Assembly (NCBI RefSeq): GCF_900637205.1
Contig: NZ_LR134355.1
Location: forward strand, 1,612,001 to 1,676,000
DNA from: Mycolicibacterium chitae
GTDB lineage: Bacteria > Actinomycetota > Actinomycetes > Mycobacteriales > Mycobacteriaceae
Length of the DNA: 64,000 bases
Reading direction: 5' to 3'
Position 1 is the stretch's first letter. Every line of letters begins with the position of its first letter. The notes below the pieces were generated by a model. It ran no database searches, was not told the origin of the DNA, and was given only the letters and a program-made list of their open reading frames with translations. The translations under genes and the position numbers were made by a program. This document shows positions 48,573 to 58,889 of this stretch, one piece after another.

Positions 48573-49681
48573 GCCGGCACCGCGAGGCGATCCGGACCGC
48601 GCGTTCGGTTGTCGTCAAGATCGGTACGACGGCGCTGACCACGCCCACCGGCGAGTTCGACCCGTCCCGGCTGCAGTACCTGGCCGACTCGATCGAGGCC
48701 CGGATGCGCGCCGGCTCCGATGTTGTGATCGTGTCGTCAGGGGCGATCGCCGCGGGCCTCGAACCGCTCGGATTGTCCCGGCGCCCAGCCGATCTGGCGA
48801 CCAAGCAGGCCGCGGCCAGCGTCGGTCAGGTGGCGCTGGTGAACTCGTGGAACGCGGCGTTCGGGCACTACGGCCGCACCGTCGGTCAGGTGCTGTTGAC
48901 CGCGCACGACATCTCGATGCGCGTGCAGCACACCAACGCCCAGCGAACCCTGGACCGGCTGCGGTCGCTGCACGCGGTGGCCATCGTCAACGAGAACGAC
49001 ACCGTGGCCACCAATGAGATCCGGTTCGGCGACAACGACCGGCTCTCGGCGCTGGTGGCGCACCTGGTCGGCGCCGATGCGCTGATCCTGCTCAGCGACG
49101 TCGACGGTCTCTACGACGGGGACCCGCGCAAGGCCACCGCGGACGAGCCCGCGCGGTTCATCCCGGAGGTCGCCGGCCCCGACGACCTGGCGGATGTGAC
49201 GGCCGGGCAGGGGTCGAGCCTGGGCACCGGGGGCATGGTGTCCAAGCTGTCGTCGGCCCTGCTGGCCGCCGACGCCGGCGTTCCGGTGCTGCTCGCGGCG
49301 GCCGCCGAGGCCAAGGCCGCGCTCTCGGACGCCTCGGTGGGCACGGTGTTCGCCCCGCGCGGCACCCGGATGTCGTCCCGCCGGTTCTGGGTGCGCTACG
49401 CCGCGGAGACCACCGGCGTGCTCACCCTCGACGAGGGCGCGGTGCGCGCGGTGGTGCAGCAGCGGCGTTCGCTGCTGCCGGCGGGGATCACCGCCGTCGC
49501 GGGCCGGTTCCTGGGCGGCGACGTCGTGGAACTGCACGCCCCGGACGCGACGGTGATCGGCCGCGGCGTGGTGGCCTATGACGCCACGGAACTGAGCACC
49601 ATGCTGGGCCGCTCCACCGCGGATCTGCCCGCCGAGATGCGTCGGCCCGCCGTGCACGCCGACGACCTGGTCCCCGGCTAG
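48569..49681 (+). CDS. proB: Glutamate 5-kinase
   Basis: 370 aa, first step of proline synthesis. Amino-acid kinase domain ([62 protein letters not shown]) and a C-terminal PUA domain ([28 protein letters not shown]). Coupled to obg through ATGA. The proA gene lies 5.5 kb further on. Confidence 0.96.
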   Translation: MSRHREAIRTARSVVVKIGTTALTTPTGEFDPSRLQYLADSIEARMRAGSDVVIVSSGAIAAGLEPLGLSRRPADLATKQAAASVGQVALVNSWNAAFGHYGRTVGQVLLTAHDISMRVQHTNAQRTLDRLRSLHAVAIVNENDTVATNEIRFGDNDRLSALVAHLVGADALILLSDVDGLYDGDPRKATADEPARFIPEVAGPDDLADVTAGQGSSLGTGGMVSKLSSALLAADAGVPVLLAAAAEAKAALSDASVGTVFAPRGTRMSSRRFWVRYAAETTGVLTLDEGAVRAVVQQRRSLLPAGITAVAGRFLGGDVVELHAPDATVIGRGVVAYDATELSTMLGRSTADLPAEMRRPAVHADDLVPG

Positions 49682-49682
49682 C

Positions 49683-49731
49683 GATTTCGGTGCGCTCAGT
49701 CGCGCTCGCCGCAACCCAGCGCACCGAAATC
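49683..49731. terminator. Palindrome after proB, GATTTCGG family
   Basis: A perfect 14-bp stem (GATTTCGGTGCGCT/AGCGCACCGAAATC) with a 21-base loop, starting 2 bp after the proB stop and overlapping the stop of the minus-strand tetR remnant. Shares its ends with the hairpins at 51266 and 58824. Confidence 0.75.
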
Positions 49732-50040
49732 ACCGGTGAAATACAGCGTGCTCCAGACGATCTCGGTGAGTACGTCGGCCAGCTCGGCGTCGTAGGAGCC
49801 CGGCCGGTTGGGCAGATTCTGCTGGCAGGTCCGCTCCACCATCCAGGTCAGCGTGTCGGCGGTGGTGGCCGCCGGTAGCTGCGCGCGGATGCTGCCGTCG
49901 GCCTGACCGTCGGTGATCACCCGGGTCAGGCCGGTGCTCACCCCGCTCAGCAGTTCGCGGTAGGTGTCGCCGACGGCGGCGTCGTAGGGCGCGAGTTCGT
50001 TGAGCGCCACCAGCACCGGCTGATGTTGCCGGTAGACGAC
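49696..50040 (-). pseudogene. TetR-family regulator, C-terminal remnant
   Basis: The minus-strand frame reads ...QPVLVALNELAPYDAAVGDTY, then a TetR-type C-terminal domain (LTRVITDGQADGSIRAQLPAATTADTLTWMVERTCQQNLP) to a stop at 49696. The helix-turn-helix half is missing: upstream, the same bases encode the start of a P450 on the other strand, and the continuing frame shows no TetR sequence. It looks like a 5'-deleted tetR that once faced the P450. The upstream limit is approximate. Confidence 0.7.
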
Positions 50041-51264
50041 CCCATCGATCTGTCCTCGCGCGCGTTCTGGTCGACCACCGCCGTCGACCGCGAGCGCTCG
50101 TTCGCCGAACTGCGCGCCGAGCGCCCGGTGAGCTGGCATCCGCCGGTCGAGGATTCCCTGATGCCCGATCCCGAGGACAAGGGCTTCTGGGCGGTCACCC
50201 GCCACGCCGACATCGTCGAGGTCAGCCGCAACAGCGAGGTGTTCCTGTCGGGCCACGGCGTGCTCTTCGAGAACGTTCCGCAGGAACTGCTGGAGGCCTC
50301 GCAGTCCTTCCTGGCCATGGACCCGCCCCGGCACACCCTGATCCGCAAGGTGGTCCACTCCGCGTTCACCCCGCGTCAGGTGCGCCGCATCGAGGACTCG
50401 ATCAAGGCCAGTGCCAAGGACATCGTCAGCGAACTGCGCGAGGCCGGTAGCGGCGCGGACTTCGTCAAGTACTGCTCGAAGGAACTGCCGTTGCGCACGC
50501 TGGCGGACATGGTCGGCATCCCCGAATCCGAACGCGTGCAGGTGGCCGACGCCGCCGACGCGCTGGTGTCCTGGGGCGACGAGGAATACCTGGCCGGCCG
50601 CAACCCGCTCGAGGTGCTCGTCAGCAACCAGATGTACCTGCACCAGGTCGCGCTGGCGCTGGCCGCCGAGCGTCGGGAGAACCCGGGTGACGACCTGTTC
50701 AGCGCGCTGGTGCAGGCCGAGGTGGAGGGCGCGCGGCTGACCGACCCCGAGATCGCGGCGTTCTTCGTGCTGCTGGCGGTGGCCGGCAACGACACCACCC
50801 GGCAGACCACCAGCCACGGCATGAAGGCGCTGTGCGACTTCGGCGATCAGCGGGAGTACCTGGCCGCCGACTTCGACGGGCGCATCGGCCTGGCGGTCGA
50901 GGAGTTCGTCCGGTTCGCCAGCCCGGTGATGACCTTCCGGCGCACCGCGGCCACCGACTACGAGTTGCACGGGCAGCAGATCAAGGCCGGCGAGAAGGTC
51001 GTGATGTTCTATCCGTCGGGCAACTGGGACTCCGAGGTGTTCGACCGGCCCGACCTGCTCAACCTCGCCCGCGACCCCAACCCGCACGTGGGCTTCGGCG
51101 GCGGCGGCCGGCACTTCTGCCTGGGCGCGCACGTGGCCCGCGCGCAACTGCGGGCGATCTTCGGCGAGCTGCTGCACCAGCTGCCGGATCTCCGGGTGGG
51201 GGAGCCGTCCTACGTGGCCGGCAACTTCATCCACGCGGTCCGCAGCATGCCCGCCTACTGGTGA
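50023..51264 (+). CDS. Cytochrome P450
   Basis: 413 aa. I-helix AVAGNDTTRQTTSHG, ExxR in EEFVRFASPV, and the heme loop FGGGGRHFCLGAHVARAQLR with the Cys ligand. The N-terminus DPIDLSSRAFWSTTAVDRERSFAELRAERPVSWH appears nearly complete. Redox partner and substrate are not evident. The original promoter region may have been lost with the adjacent tetR 5' end, and no clear ribosome site precedes ATG 50023. Confidence 0.9.
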   Translation: MLPVDDPIDLSSRAFWSTTAVDRERSFAELRAERPVSWHPPVEDSLMPDPEDKGFWAVTRHADIVEVSRNSEVFLSGHGVLFENVPQELLEASQSFLAMDPPRHTLIRKVVHSAFTPRQVRRIEDSIKASAKDIVSELREAGSGADFVKYCSKELPLRTLADMVGIPESERVQVADAADALVSWGDEEYLAGRNPLEVLVSNQMYLHQVALALAAERRENPGDDLFSALVQAEVEGARLTDPEIAAFFVLLAVAGNDTTRQTTSHGMKALCDFGDQREYLAADFDGRIGLAVEEFVRFASPVMTFRRTAATDYELHGQQIKAGEKVVMFYPSGNWDSEVFDRPDLLNLARDPNPHVGFGGGGRHFCLGAHVARAQLRAIFGELLHQLPDLRVGEPSYVAGNFIHAVRSMPAYW

Positions 51265-51265
51265 T

Positions 51266-51308
51266 TTCGGCGTGATCGTCCACGGTGAGCGTGCGTGATC
51301 ACGCCGAA
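51266..51308. terminator. Palindrome between P450 and sir2
   Basis: A perfect 12-bp stem (TTCGGCGTGATC/GATCACGCCGAA) spans the convergent junction and overlaps the sir2 stop. Its loop CACGGTGAGC is the reverse complement of the loop of the hairpin at 58824-58864. Confidence 0.75.
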
Positions 51309-52141
51309 CTCACCGGGGTGAGCTCGCCCGCCAGCAGCGCCAGGATCTCTGAGCAGCCGGCGTCCAACTTGACCGTCGCCAGCTCGTCGCCGCGGGTGGG
51401 GCCGCGGTTGACGATCGCCACGGCCATCCCGCGGGCAACAGCGTGCCGGACGAATCGGTAGCCGGAGAACACCGTCAGCGACGACCCGGCCACCAGCAGG
51501 GCGTCGGCGTCCTCCACCAGTGAGTAGGCCTGCTGCACAACTTCTTTGGCGACGTTCTCGCCGAAGTAGACGATGTCGGGTTTGAGGATGCCGCCGCACT
51601 GCGGGCAGTCCAGGTAGCGGAACGCCGCGATCGACGCCGCATCGGACACCAAGGCGTCGGCGTCGGGGGCCACCCCGATGCCGCCGACGGGTTCGGCGCG
51701 CTCGGTGAACCCCGGATTGCGGGCGTGCAGTTCCTCGGCGAGCGCGGCCCGGCTCATCGTCGCGCCGCAGTCCAGGCAGATCACCCGCGCGTAGGTGCCG
51801 TGCAGGTTGATCACCGTGCGGCTGCCCGCCTTGGTGTGCAGCAGGTCGACGTTCTGGGTGATCACCCCGGCGACGACGCCGGCATCCTCGAGTGCGGCCA
51901 GCGCGCGGTGCCCGGCGTTGGGTTCGCAGGCGTCCATATGCCGCCAGCCGATGTGGTTGCGCGCCCAGTAGCGCTGCCGGAACTGCGGACCCGACAGGAA
52001 CTGGGTGATGGTCATGGGGTTGCTCGGCGGCGAATCCGGGCCGCGGTAGTCCGGGATCCCCGAGTCGGTGGACAGCCCGGCGCCGGTGAGCACGGCGAGG
52101 CGTCGGCCGCTCAGCACCCCGACAAGCTCCGCCACGTCCAC
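51299..52141 (-). CDS. SIR2-family NAD-dependent protein deacylase
   Basis: 280 aa sirtuin. NAD motif LTGAGLSTDSGIPDYRG, TQNVDLLHTKAGS, catalytic His in INLHGTY, and a four-Cys zinc site (VICLDCGA, LDCPQCGG). Removes acyl groups from Lys with NAD consumption. The GTG start is confirmed by TAGTCT ending 7 bases upstream (leaderless). Divergent from nadE. Confidence 0.92.
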   Translation of the reverse strand: MDVAELVGVLSGRRLAVLTGAGLSTDSGIPDYRGPDSPPSNPMTITQFLSGPQFRQRYWARNHIGWRHMDACEPNAGHRALAALEDAGVVAGVITQNVDLLHTKAGSRTVINLHGTYARVICLDCGATMSRAALAEELHARNPGFTERAEPVGGIGVAPDADALVSDAASIAAFRYLDCPQCGGILKPDIVYFGENVAKEVVQQAYSLVEDADALLVAGSSLTVFSGYRFVRHAVARGMAVAIVNRGPTRGDELATVKLDAGCSEILALLAGELTPVSSA

Positions 52142-52148
52142 GCCATCG

Positions 52149-52154
52149 AGACTA
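52149..52154 (-). promoter_or_regulatory. Leaderless -10 element of sir2
   Basis: Minus-strand TAGTCT, 7 bases from the GTG start at 52141. Confidence 0.55.
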
Positions 52155-52249
52155 AAGGGTGAGGGTTACGGGTACGAGAAGCTCGAATCGCACGTTTCGT
52201 TGGTGCCCCGTCACCAGATCTTGATGTCGAGCAGGAAGAATGGCCGCCG

Positions 52250-54292
52250 ATGGACTTCTACAGCGTCTACCAGCACGGTTTCGTCCGCGTGGCCGCCTGC
52301 ACGCTGACCACGACCCTGGCCGACCCCGGCGCCAACGCCGAGGCGGTGCTGAGCACCGCCCGCGAATGCCACGGCGAGGGGGTGGCGCTGGCGGTCTTCC
52401 CCGAGCTGACCCTGACGGGGTACTCGATCGAGGACATCCTGCTGCAGGACACCCTGCTCGACGCGGTGGAACGAGCCGTGGTCGACCTTGCCGAGGCCTC
52501 GGCCGAGCTGGTGCCGGTGCTGGTGGTCGGGGCCCCGCTGCGGTTCGGCAACCGGGTCTACAACACCGCGGTGGTGCTGCATCGCGGCACGGTCCTGGGT
52601 GTCGTGCCCAAGTCCTACGTGCCGAACTACCGCGAGTTCTACGAACGACGGCAGCTCGCCCCCGGCGACGATGAGCGCGGGCTCATCTCCTTCGGCGGGC
52701 TCGAGGCGCCGTTCGGCGCCGACCTGCTGTTCGCCGCCGTCGACCATCCGGATTTCGTGTTGCACGTCGAGATCTGCGAGGACATGTGGGTGCCGGTGCC
52801 GCCGAGCGCCCCCGCGGCGCTGGCGGGGGCGACGGTGCTGGCGAACCTGTCGGGCAGCCCCATCACGGTGGGCCGCGCCGAGGACCGCAAGCTGATGGCG
52901 CGCTCGGCGTCCTCGCGCTGCCTGGCCGCCTACGTCTACGCCGCGGCCGGTCAGGGCGAATCGACCACCGACCTGGCCTGGGACGGCCAGACCATGATCT
53001 ACGAGAACGGCGTGCTGCTGGCCGAATCCGAGCGGTTCCCCAAGGGCCCGCTGCGCAGCGTCGCCGACGTCGACGTGTCGCTGTTGCGCGCCGAGCGGCT
53101 GCGGATGGGCACCTTCGACGACAACCGCCGCACCTTCGGCATCGACCAGACCAGCACGCGCCGAATCGAATTCACCCTCGACCCGCCCGACGGCGACATC
53201 GGGCTGCGGCGCCGGGTGGAACGCTTCCCGTTCGTGCCGTCGGATCCCTCGCGGCTGCAGCAGGATTGCTACGAGGCCTACAGCATCCAGGTCGCCGGGC
53301 TCGAGCAGCGGCTGCGGGCGCTGAACTATCCGAAGGTGGTGCTCGGCGTCTCCGGCGGGCTGGATTCGACCCACGCGCTGATCGTCGCGGCAAGGGCCAT
53401 GGACCGAGAAGGCCGCCCGCGCAGCGACATCCTGGCGTTCACCATGCCCGGCTTCGCCACCGGCGACCGGACCAAGGGCAACGCGATCGCGCTGTCGGAG
53501 GCGCTCGGCGTCACCTTCGCCGAGATCGACATCCGCGACACCGCCAAGCTGATGCTCACCGAGATGGACCACCCGTTTGGCCGCGGCAAGGAGGTCTACG
53601 ACGTCACGTTCGAGAACGTGCAGGCGGGCCTGCGCACCGACTACCTGTTCCGGCTGGCCAACCAGCGCGGCGGCATCGTGCTGGGCACCGGTGATCTGTC
53701 CGAGCTGGCGCTGGGCTGGTCCACCTACGGGGTGGGCGATCAGATGTCGCACTACAACGTCAACGGTGGGGTGCCGAAAACCCTGATCCAGCACCTCATC
53801 CGGTGGGTCATCTCCAGCGGGCAGTTCGACGACGACGTCGACGCCGTATTGCAATCGGTACTCGACACCGAGATCAGCCCCGAACTGGTGCCCACCGGCG
53901 AGGACGAGGAGATCCAGAGCAGCGAGGACAAGATCGGTCCGTATGTGCTGCAGGACTTCTCGCTGTTCCAGGTGCTGCGCTACGGGTTCGGGCCGGCCAA
54001 GGTGGCGTTTTTGGCCTGGCACGCCTGGCACGACGCCGAGCAGGGACACTGGCCGATGGGGTATCCGCTGGACAAGCGGCCGGCCTACTCGCTGGCCGAC
54101 ATTCGGCACTGGCTGCAGGTGTTCGCGCAGCGGTTCTACTCGTTCAGCCAGTTCAAGCGCTCCGCGCTGCCCAACGGCCCCAAGGTCTCCGCGGGCGGTG
54201 CGTTGTCCCCGCGCGGGGACTGGCGCGCACCGTCGGACATGTCGGCGCGGATCTGGCTCGACGCCATCGAACGTGAGGTGCCCGAGCGCTGA
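52250..54292 (+). CDS. nadE: Glutamine-dependent NAD+ synthetase
   Basis: 680 aa, matching Rv2438c. N-terminal nitrilase-type glutaminase domain (Glu in [13 protein letters not shown], Lys in [14 protein letters not shown], Cys in EICEDMW) and C-terminal ammonia-dependent synthetase with the PP-loop [13 protein letters not shown] and [27 protein letters not shown]. Final step of NAD synthesis; ammonia is channelled between domains. Confidence 0.97.
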   Translation: MDFYSVYQHGFVRVAACTLTTTLADPGANAEAVLSTARECHGEGVALAVFPELTLTGYSIEDILLQDTLLDAVERAVVDLAEASAELVPVLVVGAPLRFGNRVYNTAVVLHRGTVLGVVPKSYVPNYREFYERRQLAPGDDERGLISFGGLEAPFGADLLFAAVDHPDFVLHVEICEDMWVPVPPSAPAALAGATVLANLSGSPITVGRAEDRKLMARSASSRCLAAYVYAAAGQGESTTDLAWDGQTMIYENGVLLAESERFPKGPLRSVADVDVSLLRAERLRMGTFDDNRRTFGIDQTSTRRIEFTLDPPDGDIGLRRRVERFPFVPSDPSRLQQDCYEAYSIQVAGLEQRLRALNYPKVVLGVSGGLDSTHALIVAARAMDREGRPRSDILAFTMPGFATGDRTKGNAIALSEALGVTFAEIDIRDTAKLMLTEMDHPFGRGKEVYDVTFENVQAGLRTDYLFRLANQRGGIVLGTGDLSELALGWSTYGVGDQMSHYNVNGGVPKTLIQHLIRWVISSGQFDDDVDAVLQSVLDTEISPELVPTGEDEEIQSSEDKIGPYVLQDFSLFQVLRYGFGPAKVAFLAWHAWHDAEQGHWPMGYPLDKRPAYSLADIRHWLQVFAQRFYSFSQFKRSALPNGPKVSAGGALSPRGDWRAPSDMSARIWLDAIEREVPER

Positions 54293-54299
54293 GCGCGGC

Positions 54300-55166
54300 T
54301 CAGCCGGATCCGAGCGCCAGCACGTCCTCGATCGCCTCGTCGGTGGGTGCGCAGTCGCCGGCGCCCTCGGTCAGCGTCGCCAGCGCGCCCGCGGCGCACG
54401 CGCGGCGCAGCGCCCGGAGCGGATCCGCGGCCCAGCCCGCCGCGAGCACCCCGGCGAACACATCGCCGGCGCCGCTGGTGTCGAGCGCCTCCACGGCCGG
54501 CGATTCCACCGTCACCTCCCCGTCGGGCCCGGTGTAGCGGGCCCCGTCGGCACCCCGGGTCACCACCAGATGCGGCACCGGCCACTGCCACTGCGCGGCC
54601 TCGGACTCGTTGACCACCACCACGTCGACCGCGGCGGCCAGCTCCGCCAAGGCCGCCGGGTCCGCACCCGGCGGGGAGGCGTTGAGCATCACCGTCGCCC
54701 CCGTGGAGCGGGCTTGGCGGGCCGCGGCCAACGCCGTCGGCAACGGAATCTCGAGCTGCACCAGCAGCACGTCGCAGTCGCCGACGAGGTCGCGCACGCG
54801 CTGCGAGTCCAGCGTCAGGTGGGCGTTGGCGCCGGGGGAGACCACGATGAGGTTCTCGGCGCTGTTCTCCTCGACCAGGATCACCGCGGCGCCGCTGGGC
54901 ACCGGCAGCGTGGCGACGCCGTCGAGGCCGACACCGTTGGCGTCCAGATGCGCGCGCAGCTGCTGCGCGGCGGCGTCCTCGCCGAGCGCGGCGACCAACT
55001 GCACCTGCGCCCCGGCCCGGGCCGCGGCCACCGCCTGGTTGCCGCCCTTTCCGCCCGGGCCCAGCGTCGTCGAGGACGCCAGGATGGTTTCGCCCGGTTT
55101 GGGCAGCGCGGCCACGCCGTAGACCGCGTCGAGGTTCACACTGCCGACCACCGTCACCCGAGCCAC
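54300..55166 (-). CDS. rbsK: Ribokinase
   Basis: 288 aa PfkB kinase. [39 protein letters not shown], and the C-terminal [18 protein letters not shown] with the catalytic Asp. Phosphorylates ribose or a similar pentose; matches Rv2436. GTG start, leaderless (see the promoter pair). Convergent with nadE with 7 bp between stops. Confidence 0.92.
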   Translation of the reverse strand: MARVTVVGSVNLDAVYGVAALPKPGETILASSTTLGPGGKGGNQAVAAARAGAQVQLVAALGEDAAAQQLRAHLDANGVGLDGVATLPVPSGAAVILVEENSAENLIVVSPGANAHLTLDSQRVRDLVGDCDVLLVQLEIPLPTALAAARQARSTGATVMLNASPPGADPAALAELAAAVDVVVVNESEAAQWQWPVPHLVVTRGADGARYTGPDGEVTVESPAVEALDTSGAGDVFAGVLAAGWAADPLRALRRACAAGALATLTEGAGDCAPTDEAIEDVLALGSG

Positions 55167-55198
55167 CCGGCCAGGCTAACCCGCGATACGCTGGGACG
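55167..55198. promoter_or_regulatory. 32-bp divergent leaderless promoter pair (rbsK/proA)
   Basis: Minus-strand TAGCCT (55173-55178) lies 6 bases from the rbsK GTG. Plus-strand TACGCT (55187-55192) lies 6 bases from the proA ATG. Only 32 bp separate the start codons, so each -35 region must lie inside the other gene. Confidence 0.62.
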
Positions 55199-56458
55199 AT
55201 GAATCTGCAAGCAGCCACGCTTTCGGATGCCCAGGCCGACCTGCGCGCACAGGTCCACGACGCCGCGCGCCGCGCCCGGGCCGCCTCGCGCGCCGTGGCC
55301 GCGCTGACCACCGCCGTCAAGGATCAGGCCCTGCACGCCGCGGCCGACGCCGTGCTGGCCGCCGTCGACGACATCCTCGCGGCCAACGGCGAGGACCTGA
55401 CCGCCGCCCGCGCCGCGGGCACCCCCGAGGCCATGCTCGACCGGTTGGCGCTCAACCCGCAGCGCGTCGAGGGCATCGCCGCCGGCCTGCGCCAGGTGGC
55501 GGGCCTGCCGGACCCGGTCGGCGAGGTGCTGCGCGGCCGGACCCTGCCCAACGGGCTGCAGCTGCGCCAGCAACGCGTGCCGCTCGGGGTGGTCGGCATC
55601 GTCTACGAGGGCCGGCCCAACGTCACCGTCGACGCCTTCGGCCTGACGCTGAAGTCCGGCAACGCCGTGCTGCTGCGCGGCAGCTCCTCGGCGGCCCGTT
55701 CCAACGCGGCGCTGGTGGCGGTGCTGCGCGACGCGCTGACGGCCGAGGGCCTGCCGGCCGACGCGGTGCAGCTGCTGCCGAGCGCCGACCGCGCGAGCGT
55801 CACCCACCTGATCCAGGCCCGCGGGCTGGTCGACGTGGTGATCCCGCGCGGCGGCGCGGGCCTGATCGACGCCGTCGTGCGCGACGCCACGGTGCCCACC
55901 ATCGAGACCGGTGTCGGCAACTGCCACGTCTACATCGACGCCGCCGCCGACCTCGAGGTCGCCGAGCGCATCCTGTTGAACTCCAAGACCCGTCGTCCCA
56001 GCGTCTGCAACGCCGCGGAGACGCTGCTGGTCGACCGGGCGCTTGCCGAGACCGCGCTGCCGCGGCTGACCGCCGCGCTGTCCGAGGCCGGCGTCGCCGT
56101 GCACAGCGAGCCCAGCGAGGACCAGCTGCGCGCCGAGTTCCTGTCGATGGACCTGGCCGTGGCCCTGGTGGACGGCGTCGACGGCGCGATCGCCCACATC
56201 AACGAGTACGGCACCGGCCACACCGAGGCCATCGTCACCACGGATCTGGCCGCGGCCCAACGCTTCACCGAACAGGTGGACGCCGCCGCGGTGATGGTCA
56301 ACGCGGCCACCTCGTTCACCGACGGCGAGCAGTTCGGGTTCGGCGCCGAGATCGGTATCTCGACCCAGAAACTGCATGCCCGCGGCCCCATGGGATTGTC
56401 GGAACTGACCTCGAGCAAATGGATTGTTTGGGGCGACGGTCACATCCGGCCCGCCTGA
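55199..56458 (+). CDS. proA: Gamma-glutamyl phosphate reductase
   Basis: 419 aa, second step of proline synthesis. Aldehyde-dehydrogenase-like fold: [38 protein letters not shown], catalytic Cys in [14 protein letters not shown], and [11 protein letters not shown]. Overlaps the next gene by one base (TGATG). Confidence 0.96.
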   Translation: MNLQAATLSDAQADLRAQVHDAARRARAASRAVAALTTAVKDQALHAAADAVLAAVDDILAANGEDLTAARAAGTPEAMLDRLALNPQRVEGIAAGLRQVAGLPDPVGEVLRGRTLPNGLQLRQQRVPLGVVGIVYEGRPNVTVDAFGLTLKSGNAVLLRGSSSAARSNAALVAVLRDALTAEGLPADAVQLLPSADRASVTHLIQARGLVDVVIPRGGAGLIDAVVRDATVPTIETGVGNCHVYIDAAADLEVAERILLNSKTRRPSVCNAAETLLVDRALAETALPRLTAALSEAGVAVHSEPSEDQLRAEFLSMDLAVALVDGVDGAIAHINEYGTGHTEAIVTTDLAAAQRFTEQVDAAAVMVNAATSFTDGEQFGFGAEIGISTQKLHARGPMGLSELTSSKWIVWGDGHIRPA

Positions 56459-57354
56459 TGAGTAACGAGGAGCTTCCTTTGGACACCCCAGCTCGGCCCG
56501 CGCCGCTGTTCACCGACATCGACGACGTGACCCGTCGGCTCACCGAGACCGGCTACCTGCCCGACACCGCCACCGCCACCGCGGTCTTTTTGGCCGACCA
56601 GCTGGGCAAGCCGCTGCTGGTGGAGGGCCCGGCCGGGGTCGGAAAGACCGAGCTGGCCCGCGCGGTGGCCCAGTGCACCGGGGCCGGGCTGGTGCGGCTG
56701 CAGTGCTACGAGGGGGTCGACGAGGCCCGCGCGCTCTACGAGTGGAACCACGCCAAGCAGATCCTGCGCATTCAGTCCGGTTCGGGGGACTGGGACCAGA
56801 CCAAGATGGACGTGTTCAGCGAGGAATTCCTGCTGCAGCGGCCGCTGCTGACCGCCATCCGCCGCACCGACCCCACCGTGCTGCTGATCGACGAGACCGA
56901 CAAGGCCGACATCGAGATCGAGGGCCTGCTGCTCGAGGTGCTGTCCGACTTCGCGGTCACCGTCCCCGAACTCGGCACCATCACCGCCGAGCGCAAGCCG
57001 TTCGTGCTGCTCACCTCGAACGCCACCCGGGAGCTCTCCGAGGCGCTCAAGCGGCGCTGCCTGTTCCTGCACATCGACTTCCCCGACGCCGACCTCGAGC
57101 GCCGGATCCTGCTGTCGCGGGTCCCGGAACTGCCGGAGAAGCTCGCCGAGGAACTGGTACGCATCATCGGCGTGCTGCGCGGCATGCAACTCAAGAAGGT
57201 GCCGTCGGTGGCCGAGACCATCGACTGGGGCCGCACCGTGCTGGCCCTGGGCATGGACACCATCGACGACGCGGCCATCGCCGCGACGCTCGGCGTCGTC
57301 CTCAAGCATCAGTCCGATCAGACCAAGGCCAGCTCCGAGCTCCGGCTCAACTGA
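56458..57354 (+). CDS. MoxR-family AAA+ ATPase
   Basis: 298 aa. Walker A VEGPAGVGKTELA, Walker B VLLIDETDKAD, sensor 1 LLTSNATRELSEALKRRC. Matches Rv2426c. MoxR ATPases act as chaperones with VWA-domain partners, and the next gene encodes one. ATG 56458 at the proA stop. Confidence 0.92.
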   Translation: MSNEELPLDTPARPAPLFTDIDDVTRRLTETGYLPDTATATAVFLADQLGKPLLVEGPAGVGKTELARAVAQCTGAGLVRLQCYEGVDEARALYEWNHAKQILRIQSGSGDWDQTKMDVFSEEFLLQRPLLTAIRRTDPTVLLIDETDKADIEIEGLLLEVLSDFAVTVPELGTITAERKPFVLLTSNATRELSEALKRRCLFLHIDFPDADLERRILLSRVPELPEKLAEELVRIIGVLRGMQLKKVPSVAETIDWGRTVLALGMDTIDDAAIAATLGVVLKHQSDQTKASSELRLN

Positions 57355-57364
57355 GGCCGCACTG

Positions 57365-58816
57365 ATGGCACCCCGGCGCACCAGCCCCCCACAGCCACTG
57401 GCCCCGCACGGGCTGCCGGGCCACCTCGTCGGCTTCGTCGAAGCGCTGCGCGCACAAGGTATCTCGGTCGGGCCGTCGGAAACCGTCGACGCCGGCAAGG
57501 TGCTCGCGACGCTCGGCCTCGGGGATCGGGAGGTGCTGCGCGAGGGGTTGGCGTGCGCGGTGCTGCGCCGGTCGGATCACCGCGAGACCTACGACGCGAT
57601 GTTCGACCTGTGGTGGCCGGCCGCGCTCGGCGACCGCACGGTCCTGGCCGACGACGACGGCGTGCCGGAAGCCGACCAGCCGCCGACGCTGCCGCCCGAG
57701 GACGTCGAGGCCATGCGGGCGATGCTGCTGGATCTGCTCTCGCAGAACCAGGATCTGGCCGACATGGATCAGCGCCTGGCCGCCATGATCGCCCAGATCG
57801 TCGAGCAGTACGGCAAGTACAACTCCAGCCGGGGCCCGTCGTACTCGAGCTATCAGGCGCTCAAGTCGATGGCCCTGGACGAGTTGGAGGGCAAGCTGCT
57901 GGCCGGTCTGCTGGCCCCCTACGGCGAGAGCCCGTCGCCGACCCAGGAAGAGATCGCCAAATCGCTTGCCGCCCAACGGATCGCCCAGATCCGCAAGATG
58001 GTCGAGTCCGAGACCAAGCGGCGCACCGCCGAGCAGCTGGGCCGCGACCACGTGCAGATGTACGGCATCCCGCAGCTGGCCGAGAACGTCGAGTTCCTGC
58101 GCGCCTCCGGGGAACAGCTCAAGCAGATGCGCAAGACCGTGGCGCCGCTGGCCCGCACGCTGGCCACCCGGCTGGCTGCCAAGCGGCGCCGGCACCGCGC
58201 CGGCCAGATCGACCTGCGCAAGACGCTGCGCAAGTCGATGTCCACCGGCGGGGTGCCCATCGACGTCGTGCTGGCCAAGCCGCGCCCGGCGCGCCCTGAA
58301 CTCGTCGTGCTCTGCGACGTGTCCGGATCGGTCGCCGGCTTCAGCCACTTCACCCTGCTGCTGGTCGACGCGCTGCGTCAGCAGTTCTCCCGGGTGCGGG
58401 TCTTCGCGTTCATCGACACCACCGACGAGGTGACCCACCTGTTCGGCCCGGACGCCGACCTGGCGGTGGCCGTGCAGCGGATCACCCGCGAGGCGGAGGT
58501 CTACACCCGCGACGGCCACAGCGACTACGGGCACGCGTTCTCGTCGTTCCTGGACAAGTTCCCCAACGTGCTCTCGCCGCGCAGTTCGCTGCTGATCCTC
58601 GGCGACGGCCGCAACAACTACCGCAACCCGGAACTGGAACTGCTGGCCCACATGGTCAGCGCCAGCCGGCACGCGCACTGGCTCAACCCCGAACCCCGCC
58701 ATCTGTGGGGTAGCGGGGACTCGGCGGTCCCGCGCTACGAGGAGATCATCACCATGCACGAATGCCGGTCGGCCAAGCAGTTGGCCTCGGTGATCGACAA
58801 CCTGCTCCCCGTATAG
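57365..58816 (+). CDS. VWA (CoxE-like) domain protein, partner of MoxR
   Basis: 483 aa, matches Rv2425c. N-terminal helical part with GLPGHLVGFVEALRAQGISVGPSETVDA, then a von Willebrand A domain with MIDAS motif LVVLCDVSGSVAGFS (DxSxS) and ILGDGRNNYRNPE. Probably forms an ATPase-VWA chaperone pair that matures an unknown enzyme. 10 bp downstream of the ATPase gene. Confidence 0.9.
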   Translation: MAPRRTSPPQPLAPHGLPGHLVGFVEALRAQGISVGPSETVDAGKVLATLGLGDREVLREGLACAVLRRSDHRETYDAMFDLWWPAALGDRTVLADDDGVPEADQPPTLPPEDVEAMRAMLLDLLSQNQDLADMDQRLAAMIAQIVEQYGKYNSSRGPSYSSYQALKSMALDELEGKLLAGLLAPYGESPSPTQEEIAKSLAAQRIAQIRKMVESETKRRTAEQLGRDHVQMYGIPQLAENVEFLRASGEQLKQMRKTVAPLARTLATRLAAKRRRHRAGQIDLRKTLRKSMSTGGVPIDVVLAKPRPARPELVVLCDVSGSVAGFSHFTLLLVDALRQQFSRVRVFAFIDTTDEVTHLFGPDADLAVAVQRITREAEVYTRDGHSDYGHAFSSFLDKFPNVLSPRSSLLILGDGRNNYRNPELELLAHMVSASRHAHWLNPEPRHLWGSGDSAVPRYEEIITMHECRSAKQLASVIDNLLPV

Positions 58817-58823
58817 CGGGATT

Positions 58824-58864
58824 TCGGCGTGATTTCCCATGCTCACCGTGGAAAATCACGCCGA
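58824..58864. terminator. Palindrome between the VWA gene and nadD
   Basis: A 16-bp stem with one mismatch (TCGGCGTGATTTCCCA against TGGAAAATCACGCCGA). It is a near reverse-complement copy of the hairpin at 51266-51308, including the loop. Confidence 0.7.
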
Positions 58865-58875
58865 GATCGCTCCAG

Positions 58876-58889
58876 TAAGCTGGCCTACC
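58876..58889 (+). promoter_or_regulatory. Near-leaderless -10 element of nadD
   Basis: TAAGCT (58876-58881) ends 8 bases before the GTG start at 58890. The GTG has no ribosome site. Confidence 0.45.
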
